Made by a program: the position numbers and the translations under genes. A stretch of 64,000 bases of DNA from Occallatibacter gabretensis (GTDB lineage: Bacteria; Acidobacteriota; Terriglobia; Terriglobales; Acidobacteriaceae), in assembly GCF_001449115.1 (NCBI RefSeq), contig NZ_LAIJ01000010.1:434001-498000 (forward strand). Direction: 5' to 3'. Of the stretch, positions 32,763 to 41,529 are shown piece by piece. The notes beneath the pieces are model-generated. The model searched no databases and was not told the DNA's origin. It worked only from the letters and a program-made list of their open reading frames with translations. Numbering within the stretch: position 1 is the first letter of the stretch; the number at the start of each line of letters is the position of its first letter.

Positions 32763-35279
32763 ATGGCGGACGAGAAAGAACTGCGATACGACCCGGCAAC
32801 AATCGAACCAAAATGGCAAGAGCGCTGGGCAGCTGATCCCACTCTCTATGCGGCTGACCCGCATGACAGCGGCAAGCCCAAATATTACGTGCTGGAGATG
32901 CTGCCCTATCCCAGCGGCCAGCTCCACATGGGACACGTGCGCAACTACTCCATCGGCGACGCCCTTGCGCGCCATATGTGGATGCGCGGCTACAACGTGC
33001 TGCACCCCATGGGCTGGGACGCCTTCGGCTTGCCCGCCGAAAACGCGGCACTCAAGAACAACACACCTCCGCGCGAGTGGACGCTCTCAAACATCGCCGC
33101 CATGAAGCGGCAGATGCAGCGCCTCGGCCTCGGCTACGACTGGGCCACGGAAATCACCACCTGCCTGCCCGATTACTACCGCTGGAACCAGTGGTTCTTT
33201 CTGCGCATGTATGAGCGCGGCCTCGTCTATCGCAAAAAGAGCAAGGTGAACTGGTGCCCGGAGTGCGCCACCGTGCTCGCCAACGAGCAGGTCATCGATG
33301 GCCGCTGCTGGCGGCATGAAGACACCATCGTCGAACTGCGCGACCTGGAGCAATGGTTCTTCCGCATCACCGCTTATGCGCAGGAATTGCTGGATGGCCT
33401 GGACAAACTCGACGGCTGGCCTGAAAAAGTACGCACCATGCAGCGCAACTGGATCGGCCGCAGCGAAGGCACGGAAGTCGACTTTACCGTTGAAGGCGGT
33501 CCCGAAGAAAGCAGTCCGGCAAAGATCCGTGTCTTCACCACCCGCGTCGACACCATCTTCGGCGCAACCAGTGTGCAACTCGCGCCGGAACATGCGATCA
33601 CCGCACAGTTTTCTTCCACGGATTCCGTCCTAAAAGAAAAGGTAGCGGAGCTACTCGACGAACAGAAGAAAGCTCGCGAGACCGGCGACATCGGCGCGAT
33701 TGAAAAGCACGGCGCCCCGACAGGCCGCTTCGCCATCAACCCCTACAACGGCAAACGCGTGCCCATCTGGGTCGCCAATTACATCCTGGCCGACTACGGC
33801 ACCGGCGCCATCATGAGCGTTCCCGGCCATGACGCCCGCGATTTCGAGTTCGCATCGAAGTACGGCATCCCCGTGCGTCGCGTCATCGCTCCAGCAGATC
33901 CTCAAGCAGAAGAACCAGCATTGCCCTATCTCTCAGAAGACGGCATCCTCATCAACTCCGGCGAATACAACGGCCTCACCTGCGATGAAGCGCAGCAGCG
34001 CCTCCAGCACATCGCAAAAGAGCAGGCATTCGGCGAGGCGACTATCACCTTCCGCCTCAAGGATTGGGGCGTCAGCCGTCAGCGTTACTGGGGCACGCCC
34101 ATCCCCATGATTCATTGCGAGCGTGACGGTATCGTTCCGCTGCCGGACGATCAGTTGCCAGTCATTTTGCCCGCGAATATCGAAATCACGCAGACCGGCG
34201 GCTCGCCGCTCTCGCGCGTGCCGGAGTTCGTCAACGTTACCTGCCCCAAATGCGGCGGCCCAGCGCGGCGCGAAACCGACACCATGGATACCTTCGTCGA
34301 CTCCAGCTGGTACTTCTATCGCTACGTAGACGCAAAGAATGATGTGGAGCCCTATGCTCCCGCAAAGGCGCAGCACTGGTTCCCCATCGACCAGTACATC
34401 GGCGGCGTAGAGCATGCCATCCTGCACCTCATCTACTCGCGCTTCTGGACCAAGGTCATGCGCGACCTCGGCATGATTCTCAATGATGAGCCCGCGCAGC
34501 GCCTCTTTACCCAGGGCATGGTCATCAAAGACGGCGCAAAGATGTCGAAGTCCAAGGGCAACGTTGTCTCGCCCGATGACATGGTGGCCCGCTACGGCGC
34601 AGACTCCACCCGCATGTACGCGCTCTTCGCCGCGCCGCCCGACCGCGACCTCGACTGGCAGGAGGATGGCGTCGCAGGCGTCAGCCGCTTCCTGGGCCGT
34701 GTCTGGCGTCTCACCACCAGGCACGCGGAAGCAGCGCGTTCTGCCAAAGGCCAGCCTCTCGCAGAGACCAGCGGAACTTCGCTCAAGCTGCTGCGCAAGC
34801 TGCATCAGACCATCGCCAAGATCACGCACGACTTCGCAGGCCGCTGGCACTTCAACACCTGCGTAGCCGCCATTATGGAGCTGGTCAATGAGGTCCAGGC
34901 CGCCGATGCACAGCTTACATCCGGAGAAGTCCCCGCTCCGGTCATCCGCGAGCTGCTCACCAACCTTGTGCTGCTGCTCGCACCCTTTGCTCCATACCTC
35001 TCTGCGGAGTTGTGGGAGGAGTTAGGCGGCGAGGGCGCGGTCCTGCGCGCCTCCTGGCCTATCAGCAATCCAGCTCTCGCCAAAGAAGACGAGATCGAAG
35101 TCTCCGTGCAGTCCAATGGCAAATTGATCACCGTCATCCGCGTGCCTGCAGACGCTGATGCCAAAGCCATCGAAGTCGCCGCGCTCGCCGAAGAAAAGGT
35201 CAAGGCGCGCATCGCCGGCAAAACCGTGGTCAAGGTCATCGTTGTCCCCGGCAAGACGGTGAATCTTGTCGTCAAGTAG
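32763..35279 (+). CDS. leuS: leucyl-tRNA synthetase
   Basis: Class I aminoacyl-tRNA synthetase, 838 residues (bacterial LeuS about 800-870). It has the HIGH-type motif PYPSGQLHMGHVRNYSIGD near residue 45, the editing domain with TTRVDTIFGATSVQLAPEH and the KMSKS motif AKMSKSKGNVVSPDDMV. ATMDTFVDSSWYFYR and the C-terminal anticodon-binding and leucine-specific parts are also present. ATG start at 32763. The next gene begins one base after its stop. Confidence 0.98.
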   Translation: MADEKELRYDPATIEPKWQERWAADPTLYAADPHDSGKPKYYVLEMLPYPSGQLHMGHVRNYSIGDALARHMWMRGYNVLHPMGWDAFGLPAENAALKNNTPPREWTLSNIAAMKRQMQRLGLGYDWATEITTCLPDYYRWNQWFFLRMYERGLVYRKKSKVNWCPECATVLANEQVIDGRCWRHEDTIVELRDLEQWFFRITAYAQELLDGLDKLDGWPEKVRTMQRNWIGRSEGTEVDFTVEGGPEESSPAKIRVFTTRVDTIFGATSVQLAPEHAITAQFSSTDSVLKEKVAELLDEQKKARETGDIGAIEKHGAPTGRFAINPYNGKRVPIWVANYILADYGTGAIMSVPGHDARDFEFASKYGIPVRRVIAPADPQAEEPALPYLSEDGILINSGEYNGLTCDEAQQRLQHIAKEQAFGEATITFRLKDWGVSRQRYWGTPIPMIHCERDGIVPLPDDQLPVILPANIEITQTGGSPLSRVPEFVNVTCPKCGGPARRETDTMDTFVDSSWYFYRYVDAKNDVEPYAPAKAQHWFPIDQYIGGVEHAILHLIYSRFWTKVMRDLGMILNDEPAQRLFTQGMVIKDGAKMSKSKGNVVSPDDMVARYGADSTRMYALFAAPPDRDLDWQEDGVAGVSRFLGRVWRLTTRHAEAARSAKGQPLAETSGTSLKLLRKLHQTIAKITHDFAGRWHFNTCVAAIMELVNEVQAADAQLTSGEVPAPVIRELLTNLVLLLAPFAPYLSAELWEELGGEGAVLRASWPISNPALAKEDEIEVSVQSNGKLITVIRVPADADAKAIEVAALAEEKVKARIAGKTVVKVIVVPGKTVNLVVK

Positions 35280-35280
35280 C

Positions 35281-36186
35281 ATGGAACCGCAACAGCAACT
35301 GCGCGGAACCCAGTCCATGGTCGGTCACATGGGCTGGGTCCTTGCGCGGCCCTCACTCACCGCATTGGAAGTTGCATGGCGCTGGCTCATCGGCGCGCCG
35401 CTGCTAGTCATCTGCTGGATCGAAGCCCAAAAAATCTTCGCCATCGTTCCGCCAGAGAGCGCAGGCCTCACCGCAATCAACTGGCAGAACCCCTGGACTG
35501 CTTCGCTCAAAATAGCCGAAGCCTGGGTCACGTACCAACCCCACATCGCCGCAGTACTGAGCCGGCTTGCACCCGTCGCCGCGCTTGCATGGATCGTAGT
35601 CTCTGGCATCGGCCGCAGCCTCGTTCTCAAGCGCATGGAGCCGTCTCTACCCTTGCGCCCTTTCTCCATGATCCTTCTGCAGGCTGCATGGCTGGCCGTG
35701 CTCGCGCTCACAGGCTGGGCATGGTGGGCCGGGTTAAGCTGGGCCGGGCAAACGCACATCAACGCCATAGGCGAACCGGACCTCATTGGCTACACCATCT
35801 GGGCCGTTTTTCTCACGCTCGGCTTCTTCACGCTGTGGGCCTTCATCAGCTGGGTTGTAACGATTGCGCCCATGCTGATGCTTTTGGAAGATTCTTCCCC
35901 AGCCACGGCACTCATCCAAAGCTTAAGGCTTGGAAAGCCCTTCACCGGCAAGCTCGTCGAGATCAATCTCGTCATGGGCATCGTCAAGCTTGCGCTGCTA
36001 GTCGTCGCAATGGTCTTTTCCGCCGTACTGATTCCATTCAGCGAAGAAGTCGGCGCAAGCGCGCTGCATCTCGAGTGGACCGTCGTTACAATCTTCTACT
36101 TCATCGCCAGCGATTATTTCCAGGTGGTTCGCCTGAAAGGCTTCATCGAATTCTGGCGCGTCTATCGCGGAGAACTGCCGGGCTAG
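35281..36186 (+). CDS. polytopic membrane protein of unknown function
   Basis: 301 residues beginning one base after the leuS stop, so co-transcribed and probably coupled. Hydrophobic segments include LIGAPLLVICWIEAQ, RLAPVAALAWIVVSGIG, MILLQAAWLAVLALTGWAWW, TIWAVFLTLGFFTLWAFISWVV and LVMGIVKLALLVVAMVFSAVLI, about six in all. A polar stretch (EDSSPATALIQSLRLGKPFTG) lies inside. The tail is FQVVRLKGFIEFWRVYRGELPG. I do not recognise a family. Confidence 0.8.
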   Translation: MEPQQQLRGTQSMVGHMGWVLARPSLTALEVAWRWLIGAPLLVICWIEAQKIFAIVPPESAGLTAINWQNPWTASLKIAEAWVTYQPHIAAVLSRLAPVAALAWIVVSGIGRSLVLKRMEPSLPLRPFSMILLQAAWLAVLALTGWAWWAGLSWAGQTHINAIGEPDLIGYTIWAVFLTLGFFTLWAFISWVVTIAPMLMLLEDSSPATALIQSLRLGKPFTGKLVEINLVMGIVKLALLVVAMVFSAVLIPFSEEVGASALHLEWTVVTIFYFIASDYFQVVRLKGFIEFWRVYRGELPG

Positions 36187-36191
36187 CACAG

Positions 36192-36821
36192 CTACTTCGT
36201 CGCAGGTGCAGCATGAGCCGCTTCATCCTTCAAAAATTCTGCGCTCAATGTGCCTTTATCTTTCGCCACCCGCAGCAGCGTAGGGTAAAACTGCGCAAAC
36301 GTAGTATCCACAGCCCCATGCGCGGCATGGCACGTGTAGCAGGACGCGCCGGAAGGAATGAGCGTGCCGTTGCTCGTGGGTTTATCGAAATCAAAAAATG
36401 CCCACTTGCCGGGGAACCGCTTTTCGTCCTTCACATGCACCTCAAGCCCCATCACATCCAGGCCTTGGAAGTGCCCATGCTGATTAATTGAGCCCTTGTC
36501 GCGCGCCTCGCGCACCTCAAGCACCATCATCGTCTTATCCGGCCACGTGCCCGTTGCCTGAAAGCTTCGATAAGCCTCTGGATTCACAAACACATTGTCG
36601 AACATCGTCATGTTCGCGGGTTTCTCTGAGTAGCTCATATCCACGCCCGAGCTCAAATAGATCCACTCGCGATAATTGGTCGGATTTACCATCTCGCCAT
36701 TCGCCAGATAAATGGGAGCATTCGCTGAAGCAGCCCGCGCAATCTTGGCTGGGCGTAGCAATATGGCGGCGCTTACGGCCACAAGACAAACCACTCCTGC
36801 AAAAACAAGGGAACGATGCAC
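36192..36821 (-). CDS. exported cytochrome P460-family protein
   Basis: 209 residues with an N-terminal signal or anchor (VFAGVVCLVAVSAAILL), so periplasmic. The P460 fold shows NPTNYREWIYLSSGVDMSY, FDNVFVNPEAYRSFQATGTWPD, MMVLEVREA, KWAFFDF and the c-type haem site SCYTCHAAHGAVDTTFAQFYP. Family members oxidise hydroxylamine or bind NO with a Lys- or Met-crosslinked haem; which applies here cannot be told. The start is GTG at 36821 with CAGGAG 6 bases upstream. It is convergent with the membrane-protein gene (5 bases between the stops). Confidence 0.85.
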   Translation of the reverse strand: MHRSLVFAGVVCLVAVSAAILLRPAKIARAASANAPIYLANGEMVNPTNYREWIYLSSGVDMSYSEKPANMTMFDNVFVNPEAYRSFQATGTWPDKTMMVLEVREARDKGSINQHGHFQGLDVMGLEVHVKDEKRFPGKWAFFDFDKPTSNGTLIPSGASCYTCHAAHGAVDTTFAQFYPTLLRVAKDKGTLSAEFLKDEAAHAAPATK

Positions 36822-36937
36822 GGTGAACTCCTGCAGCAGGAAACGCACCCGCAAGGCAGAAAGTTCCCGCACTGCCGATAATTCTTTAAGTTATGAGCCG
36901 CAACCCGGCAAAGTAAGTCAAAATCTATCCGGGCGCC

Positions 36938-38014
36938 CTAAAACACCTTCAGATGAATCACCAGGTACTGCTTCGGATTCTCGCGGATCGCCTTCACCAG
37001 CTTGTGTGACTCGTCCAGCGTGGCATTCAGGCTGTCATACACGGCGCGGTTCTGCGCCAGCTGACCAAGCGTTCCCTTGCCGTCGTTGATGCCGCTGAGA
37101 ATGCCGTTCAGGCTTGTCACCGTCGAATCCAGCTTCTTGGCAAACTCCGGGTCCTTCGCCAGCTTGCCAATCGCGCCCTGGCCCTTGTTAATGCCTTCAA
37201 GAAGCGTGTTGGCGTTGGCCACAGCGGAATTCAGATTGTTGTAGAGCGTCTCGTCTGTGAGCAGCTTGCCCGCCGAGCCCTTGCCCCCATTCAGGTTGGC
37301 AACGATCTGATGCAACTGGTCCACAGTTGAATTGAGCTTGTCGTAAAGCTCTGTGTCCTTCGTCAGCTTACCCAGCGTTCCATTGCCCTGGTTGATGCTC
37401 TTCGTCACGCCTTCCAGATTCGCGCTCACCTGGTTCAGGTGGTTGTACAGCTCCGGGTTGTGAAGAAGTCTTCCCGCCGAGCCCTGCTCGGAATTCAGCG
37501 AATCCATCAGGAGGCTTGTTTTCTTCAACACCTTGGAGACTTGCTGCAGTGCATCCTGGCTGGTGTTCATCACCTGCTGAAGCCCCGAGACGTTATGCGA
37601 CACCAGCTCTGCATTGTTTGCCGGTGGAGGACCTGTTGCATTGGTTGAAGTGATGTCGATGTAGCTGTCGCCCAGAACGCCGGCCGAGGCAATCGTGGCC
37701 GCCGAGTCCGTATGCAGAAATGTAGACAGCTTGCCCGGCACCTTCATGGTGACTTCCACTGGCGTGGGATTGCGTTCCGGCACCACGCGAATCTTCGTCA
37801 CATTTCCAATCGTGACGCCTTCGAGCGTGACCGGCGCACCCTGCTTCAATCCTGAGGCGTTTTCAAAATAAACCCGCAGAGTGAGCTTCTTGGCAAACAG
37901 CCCCCCCGTCGATCCTGACATAAGGAAAATCAGGAAGATGAGGATAACGGCGCCTGCAAGAACCAGCGCGCCTACTTTCAGTTGGGACCACTGGACTTCT
38001 TTGCGGCTTGGCAC
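36938..38014 (-). CDS. MlaD/MCE-domain protein with five 34-residue C-terminal repeats
   Basis: 358 residues. One N-terminal membrane anchor (LVLAGAVILIFLIFLMSG), then one MCE domain (residues about 42-125: LRVYFENASGLKQGAPVTLEGVTIG, VTMKVPGK, AGVLGDSYIDI). A tandem array of five exactly 34-residue units follows at 178-211, 212-245, 246-279, 280-313 and 314-347. Consensus is GtxGKLxxDxxLYxxLNsxvxxxxxxlxxINxGk. MCE proteins carry lipids between membranes, usually with an MlaE permease and MlaF ATPase; neither is adjacent. The GTG start has AGGAGA 4-5 bases upstream. The repeats may form a helical rod or tunnel reaching the outer membrane. Confidence 0.85.
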   Translation of the reverse strand: MPSRKEVQWSQLKVGALVLAGAVILIFLIFLMSGSTGGLFAKKLTLRVYFENASGLKQGAPVTLEGVTIGNVTKIRVVPERNPTPVEVTMKVPGKLSTFLHTDSAATIASAGVLGDSYIDITSTNATGPPPANNAELVSHNVSGLQQVMNTSQDALQQVSKVLKKTSLLMDSLNSEQGSAGRLLHNPELYNHLNQVSANLEGVTKSINQGNGTLGKLTKDTELYDKLNSTVDQLHQIVANLNGGKGSAGKLLTDETLYNNLNSAVANANTLLEGINKGQGAIGKLAKDPEFAKKLDSTVTSLNGILSGINDGKGTLGQLAQNRAVYDSLNATLDESHKLVKAIRENPKQYLVIHLKVF

Positions 38015-38089
38015 GATTCTCCTCTGAGGGGATACTGTCCGGACCGTATTTCATTGAGCATAGCAGACCGCCGTCGGATTCCCGTCCGT

Positions 38090-38473
38090 TCAGCGCCCAT
38101 CCTCCAGTACCACTGATGCCATGGCCGTGCTCCGTGAGTGCGTCAGTGAAAGCGCCGCATTCTGCACGCCGATTCGTTTTGCGTACTCCGCCGCCCGCCC
38201 ATAAAACTGCAGTGAAGGCCGTCCGCCCGGCGCACGCTGCACCTCAATCTCCCGCCAGGTGATCCCGTGGTTAATGCCCGTGCCAAGTGCTTTGGCCGCA
38301 GCTTCCTTTGCCGCAAACCGCGCCGCCAGGCTCTCCGCCGCATTATGTTTGCGAAGGCAATATGCCTGCTCCGCCTTGGTATACACGCGATCGAGAAACC
38401 GCTCGCCAAACTTATCAAGCGAGTTCTGGATTCGGTCGATCTCCACCAGGTCAATTCCCGAGCCGAGGATCAT
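38090..38473 (-). CDS. acpS: holo-[acyl-carrier-protein] synthase
   Basis: Transfers the 4'-phosphopantetheine arm from CoA to acyl carrier protein, 127 residues, the standard size. Motifs are GSGIDLVEIDRI (Mg-binding Asp) at the N-terminus, FLDRVYTKAEQAYC and the signature LAARFAAKEAAAKALGTG. The C-terminal SLTHSRSTAMASVVLE completes the fold. ATG at 38473 is chosen because MILGSGIDL is the normal start; an in-frame ATG 78 bases upstream adds unrelated residues. It lies 75 bases before the MlaD-like gene on the same strand. Confidence 0.95.
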   Translation of the reverse strand: MILGSGIDLVEIDRIQNSLDKFGERFLDRVYTKAEQAYCLRKHNAAESLAARFAAKEAAAKALGTGINHGITWREIEVQRAPGGRPSLQFYGRAAEYAKRIGVQNAALSLTHSRSTAMASVVLEDGR

Positions 38474-38669
38474 GGATATGAAACTACACGATCCCCGTAC
38501 CCCGGCCAAGGCGTAGTCGAACCGCCGGTCAAATAGATAAAAGGTTTCCAATGACCTCCAGCCCCGGGTTTATGGACTCTAACTCCGGGCTTATGCGGGC
38601 CGGCGCGCACCTTTTCGCTGCGCTTGTTTCAAAGCAGGTCAAGCATCGTGCAACTCCCGCACACGCATC

Positions 38670-39122
38670 ATGATGCCCGTGCAGAGTCCCGATAACCCCA
38701 TTGTGCAATTTGGTACCCCAAAACGCGCTCACGCACAGCCCGCGCTCATGCCCTGGGCGTTGGAGATTCAGGCTGTCTCCTCAGGGGAGCCGTCGAATCT
38801 GGTGCGCACGCTCACTGGAGCCATCCTCGGCTGCGGCGGTTGGGTGCTCACACGATCCACCACTGACAGCGGGCGCGTCACTATTCTCTTTGAATTCGAG
38901 CGCGCCGCCTGCGTGGAGATTTACACCGCTGTCATCGCATGTGGAATCGAGCTCAGCCGCAACGGTCACATCCGCATGACCGAGTTCTGCCACTGCACGC
39001 GCAATCACCTCAGCGAGTGTGGTGCGCAGATTGCCAGCATTGAGTTAGAAATCCAGACCAGTCCGCTCAAGATCGCCGGCAGCTCCGCGCCCGGCGGTAA
39101 CGTGCCGGAACAAGCCCGCTAG
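38670..39122 (+). CDS. protein of unknown function, possible ACT-like fold
   Basis: 150 residues, no signal peptide or membrane segment. The central part alternates strands and helices (ALEIQAVSSGEPSNLVRTLTGAILGCGGWVLTRS...GRVTILFEFERAACVEIYTAVIACGIELSR), an order that could fit an ACT-like domain. This is inference from pattern only. A cysteine-containing segment (FCHCTRNHLSECG) follows. Two ATGs in a row (38670, 38673) are possible starts; no strong ribosome site. It is convergent with recG (8 bases between the stops). Confidence 0.6.
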   Translation: MMPVQSPDNPIVQFGTPKRAHAQPALMPWALEIQAVSSGEPSNLVRTLTGAILGCGGWVLTRSTTDSGRVTILFEFERAACVEIYTAVIACGIELSRNGHIRMTEFCHCTRNHLSECGAQIASIELEIQTSPLKIAGSSAPGGNVPEQAR

Positions 39123-39130
39123 GTAAGCTC

Positions 39131-41428
39131 TTAACCCGCCTCCACCAGCCCATACTTGCGCTGCCACGCTTCCTTGAGCCGTACCCATACCCGCGCCCGC
39201 TCAGCCTCGGTGCCTTCGGCCTCATCCGGCTTGCCGTTGACAAACCGCGCCGCCTCCATCTTGGCCAGCTCCAGCAGCTTGCGGTCGCGCACCAGGTTCG
39301 CCACGCGAAAATCCGGCAGCCCTGCCTGCCGCGTGCCAAAAACCTCGCCGGGTCCGCGCATAGCCAGGTCCAGCTCCGCCAGCTCAAAACCATCCTGCGT
39401 GCTCACCATCGCATTCAGCCGCTCTTCTGCCTGCTCGCTCACACGTGCACCCGTCATCAGAATGCAGTAACTCTTCGCCGCGCCGCGCCCCACGCGCCCG
39501 CGCAGCTGGTGCATCTGCGCCAGCCCAAAGCGCTCCGCGTGTTCAATCACCATCACGCTCGCATTCGGCACATCCACACCCACTTCAATCACCGTCGTCG
39601 AAACCAGCACGTCAATGTCGCCGCGCTGAAATCGCCGCATGATAATTTCCTTTTCATCAGCATCCAGTCGCCCATGCAGCAAACCCAGCCGCAGTCCATT
39701 CAGCGGCCCGGTTCGAAGCTTCTCATACATCTCAACGGCCGATTTCAGCCCCAGCTTCGCATTCGGATTCGCCTCCTTCGCAGCTTTGGGAAACAACTCC
39801 GCCGTCTTACCTTTCCGAGTCGTTTTCCGCGCCACAGGCTGAGCCGCCTTCTCCGTAGCCTCTTTCACATCAGCATCCGCACTGAAATCCAACTCCGGCT
39901 GGTCGTCCTTGGCCCCCTCAATCACCGGATAGACGATGTACGCCTGCCTGCCCAGCTTCACCTGCTTCCGAACAAACTCCCACACCTCATCCGCGCGCTC
40001 ATCCGCCACGCGCCGCGTAACAATCGGCGTTCGCCCCGGCGGCAGCTCATCCAGCACGCTCAAATCCAGGTCCCCATAAAGCGAGAGCGCCAGCGTCCGC
40101 GGAATCGGCGTAGCCGTCATCACCAGCACATCCGGTTCCGCCCATTCTGTCCCATCTGGCCTTGGCTTCTTCATCAGCTTGAACCGCTGCATCACGCCAA
40201 ACCGATGCTGCTCATCCACCACAATCAATCCCAGCCGGTCGAATTCCACCTTTTCTTCGATCAGTGCATGCGTCCCAATCACCAGGTGGGCCTCACCGCG
40301 ATGAATCAGCCCTCGGTTATAGCGCTTGCGATCCTCATCGAGCGACCCTGTCAGCAGCACAATCCGGTATTTGCGCGACGACCGCTCCAGCAGCTTCCTC
40401 GCCGCCAGATAATGCTGCGTCGCCAGAATCTCCGTCGGAGCCATGAGCGCAGCCTGATAGCCGTTTTCCATCGCCACCAGCATCGCCTGCAGTGCCACAA
40501 TCGTCTTGCCCGACCCCACGTCCCCCTGCAGCAGCCTGCGCATTGGGCTCGGCTGCTTCATATCGCTCACAATCTCGCCCAGGGCTTTTTTCTGCGCCGC
40601 CGTAGGATGAAACGGCAGCACCTCGCGAATCGCCTCGCGCACCTTGTCGTTGGTCTTAAACGCAACACCGGCGCGCTCGCGCATTCTCCGCCGCTTCAGC
40701 TCCAGCCCCAGCTCTAGAAAAAACAGCTCTTCAAAGATGAGCCGCCGATACGCCGGCGTAACCGCAGCCTGCAGCTCCATCATCGCTGTGCCTTCCGGCG
40801 GAAAATGTACCTCTCGCAGCGCCATCTCGCGATCCGGCAGCCCCATCCGCTCAATCATCGCCGCAGGCAAACACTCCGGCATCGCTCCGTGCATCGACTC
40901 CAGCAGATGAAAGATAACCTTCCGTTGCCACCGCGAAGCCAGCCGCGATCCCAGCGACTCATACACTGGCGTAATGCGGCCCACCTCCAGCAGGCGCGTC
41001 TCGGCATCGTCGCTCGCATCCGGCAGCAGCTCCCACTGCGGATTAATCATCTTCATATTCGACGTGGATCGTGAAGGCTCCACTTTGCCAAACACCGCCA
41101 CCGTCTGCCCAGCCTGAAACTTGCCCTGCAAATAGGTTCCGTTGAACCACATACACTTCATCGCCAGCTGTCCCTGGCCAATGGTGATCTCAAAGATCGG
41201 CGCGCGCTTCGTCCTTAGCAGCGCCGACCCGCGCACCTCCGCAATTACACTCGCCATCTCACCCGGCTTCAGCTCATCCAGGCTGCGCGGATTCTGCCGG
41301 TCCTCATATCGAAAGGGAAGGTGGTAGAGCAGGTCTTCCATGGTGACAATGCCCTTGGCGGCAATCACTTCTGCCAGCTTCGGCCCCACGCCGCGCGCAT
41401 ACATCACCTTGTCTTCAAGTTTGTTCAC
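39131..41428 (-). CDS. recG: ATP-dependent DNA helicase RecG
   Basis: Remodels stalled replication forks and Holliday junctions, 765 residues with the GTG start at 41428 (an ATG at 41482 would add 18 residues; neither has a clear ribosome site). The wedge domain begins RGVGPKLAEVIAAKGI and LLYHLPFRYEDR. Helicase motifs are LLQGDVGSGKTIVALQ, LMAPTEILATQHY, IVVDEQHRFGVMQR, MTATPIPRTLALSLYGDLD, LLHGRLDADEKE and QLRGRVGRG. Between VYPVIEGA and LKSAVEMYEKL it carries about 50 extra Lys/Ala/Asp-rich residues not needed by the fold. Confidence 0.95.
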   Translation of the reverse strand: MNKLEDKVMYARGVGPKLAEVIAAKGIVTMEDLLYHLPFRYEDRQNPRSLDELKPGEMASVIAEVRGSALLRTKRAPIFEITIGQGQLAMKCMWFNGTYLQGKFQAGQTVAVFGKVEPSRSTSNMKMINPQWELLPDASDDAETRLLEVGRITPVYESLGSRLASRWQRKVIFHLLESMHGAMPECLPAAMIERMGLPDREMALREVHFPPEGTAMMELQAAVTPAYRRLIFEELFFLELGLELKRRRMRERAGVAFKTNDKVREAIREVLPFHPTAAQKKALGEIVSDMKQPSPMRRLLQGDVGSGKTIVALQAMLVAMENGYQAALMAPTEILATQHYLAARKLLERSSRKYRIVLLTGSLDEDRKRYNRGLIHRGEAHLVIGTHALIEEKVEFDRLGLIVVDEQHRFGVMQRFKLMKKPRPDGTEWAEPDVLVMTATPIPRTLALSLYGDLDLSVLDELPPGRTPIVTRRVADERADEVWEFVRKQVKLGRQAYIVYPVIEGAKDDQPELDFSADADVKEATEKAAQPVARKTTRKGKTAELFPKAAKEANPNAKLGLKSAVEMYEKLRTGPLNGLRLGLLHGRLDADEKEIIMRRFQRGDIDVLVSTTVIEVGVDVPNASVMVIEHAERFGLAQMHQLRGRVGRGAAKSYCILMTGARVSEQAEERLNAMVSTQDGFELAELDLAMRGPGEVFGTRQAGLPDFRVANLVRDRKLLELAKMEAARFVNGKPDEAEGTEAERARVWVRLKEAWQRKYGLVEAG

Positions 41429-41529
41429 AAACAGGATGCTAAAACATTGAGCCGCACGCCCGCGGCCATCTGCAGCCCCCATGCTTTATCGTTGTCTACG
41501 GCAAGAAAATCATCCCCGGAGCACCCTTG

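Noticed and set aside
33933-34850. 305-codon open frame opposite leuS, and 313-codon frame opposite the VWFA gene (24370-25311)
   Set aside because: Both are shadows of well-supported genes and encode no recognisable domain.
38560-38600. Hairpin AGCCCCGGGTT / AACTCCGGGCT as a terminator
   Set aside because: One mismatch, one wobble and no T-run on either strand.
39509-40717. 402-codon open frame on the plus strand
   Set aside because: It is antisense to recG, Arg/His/Gln/Leu-rich with no domain, and arises from the C-rich strand bias.
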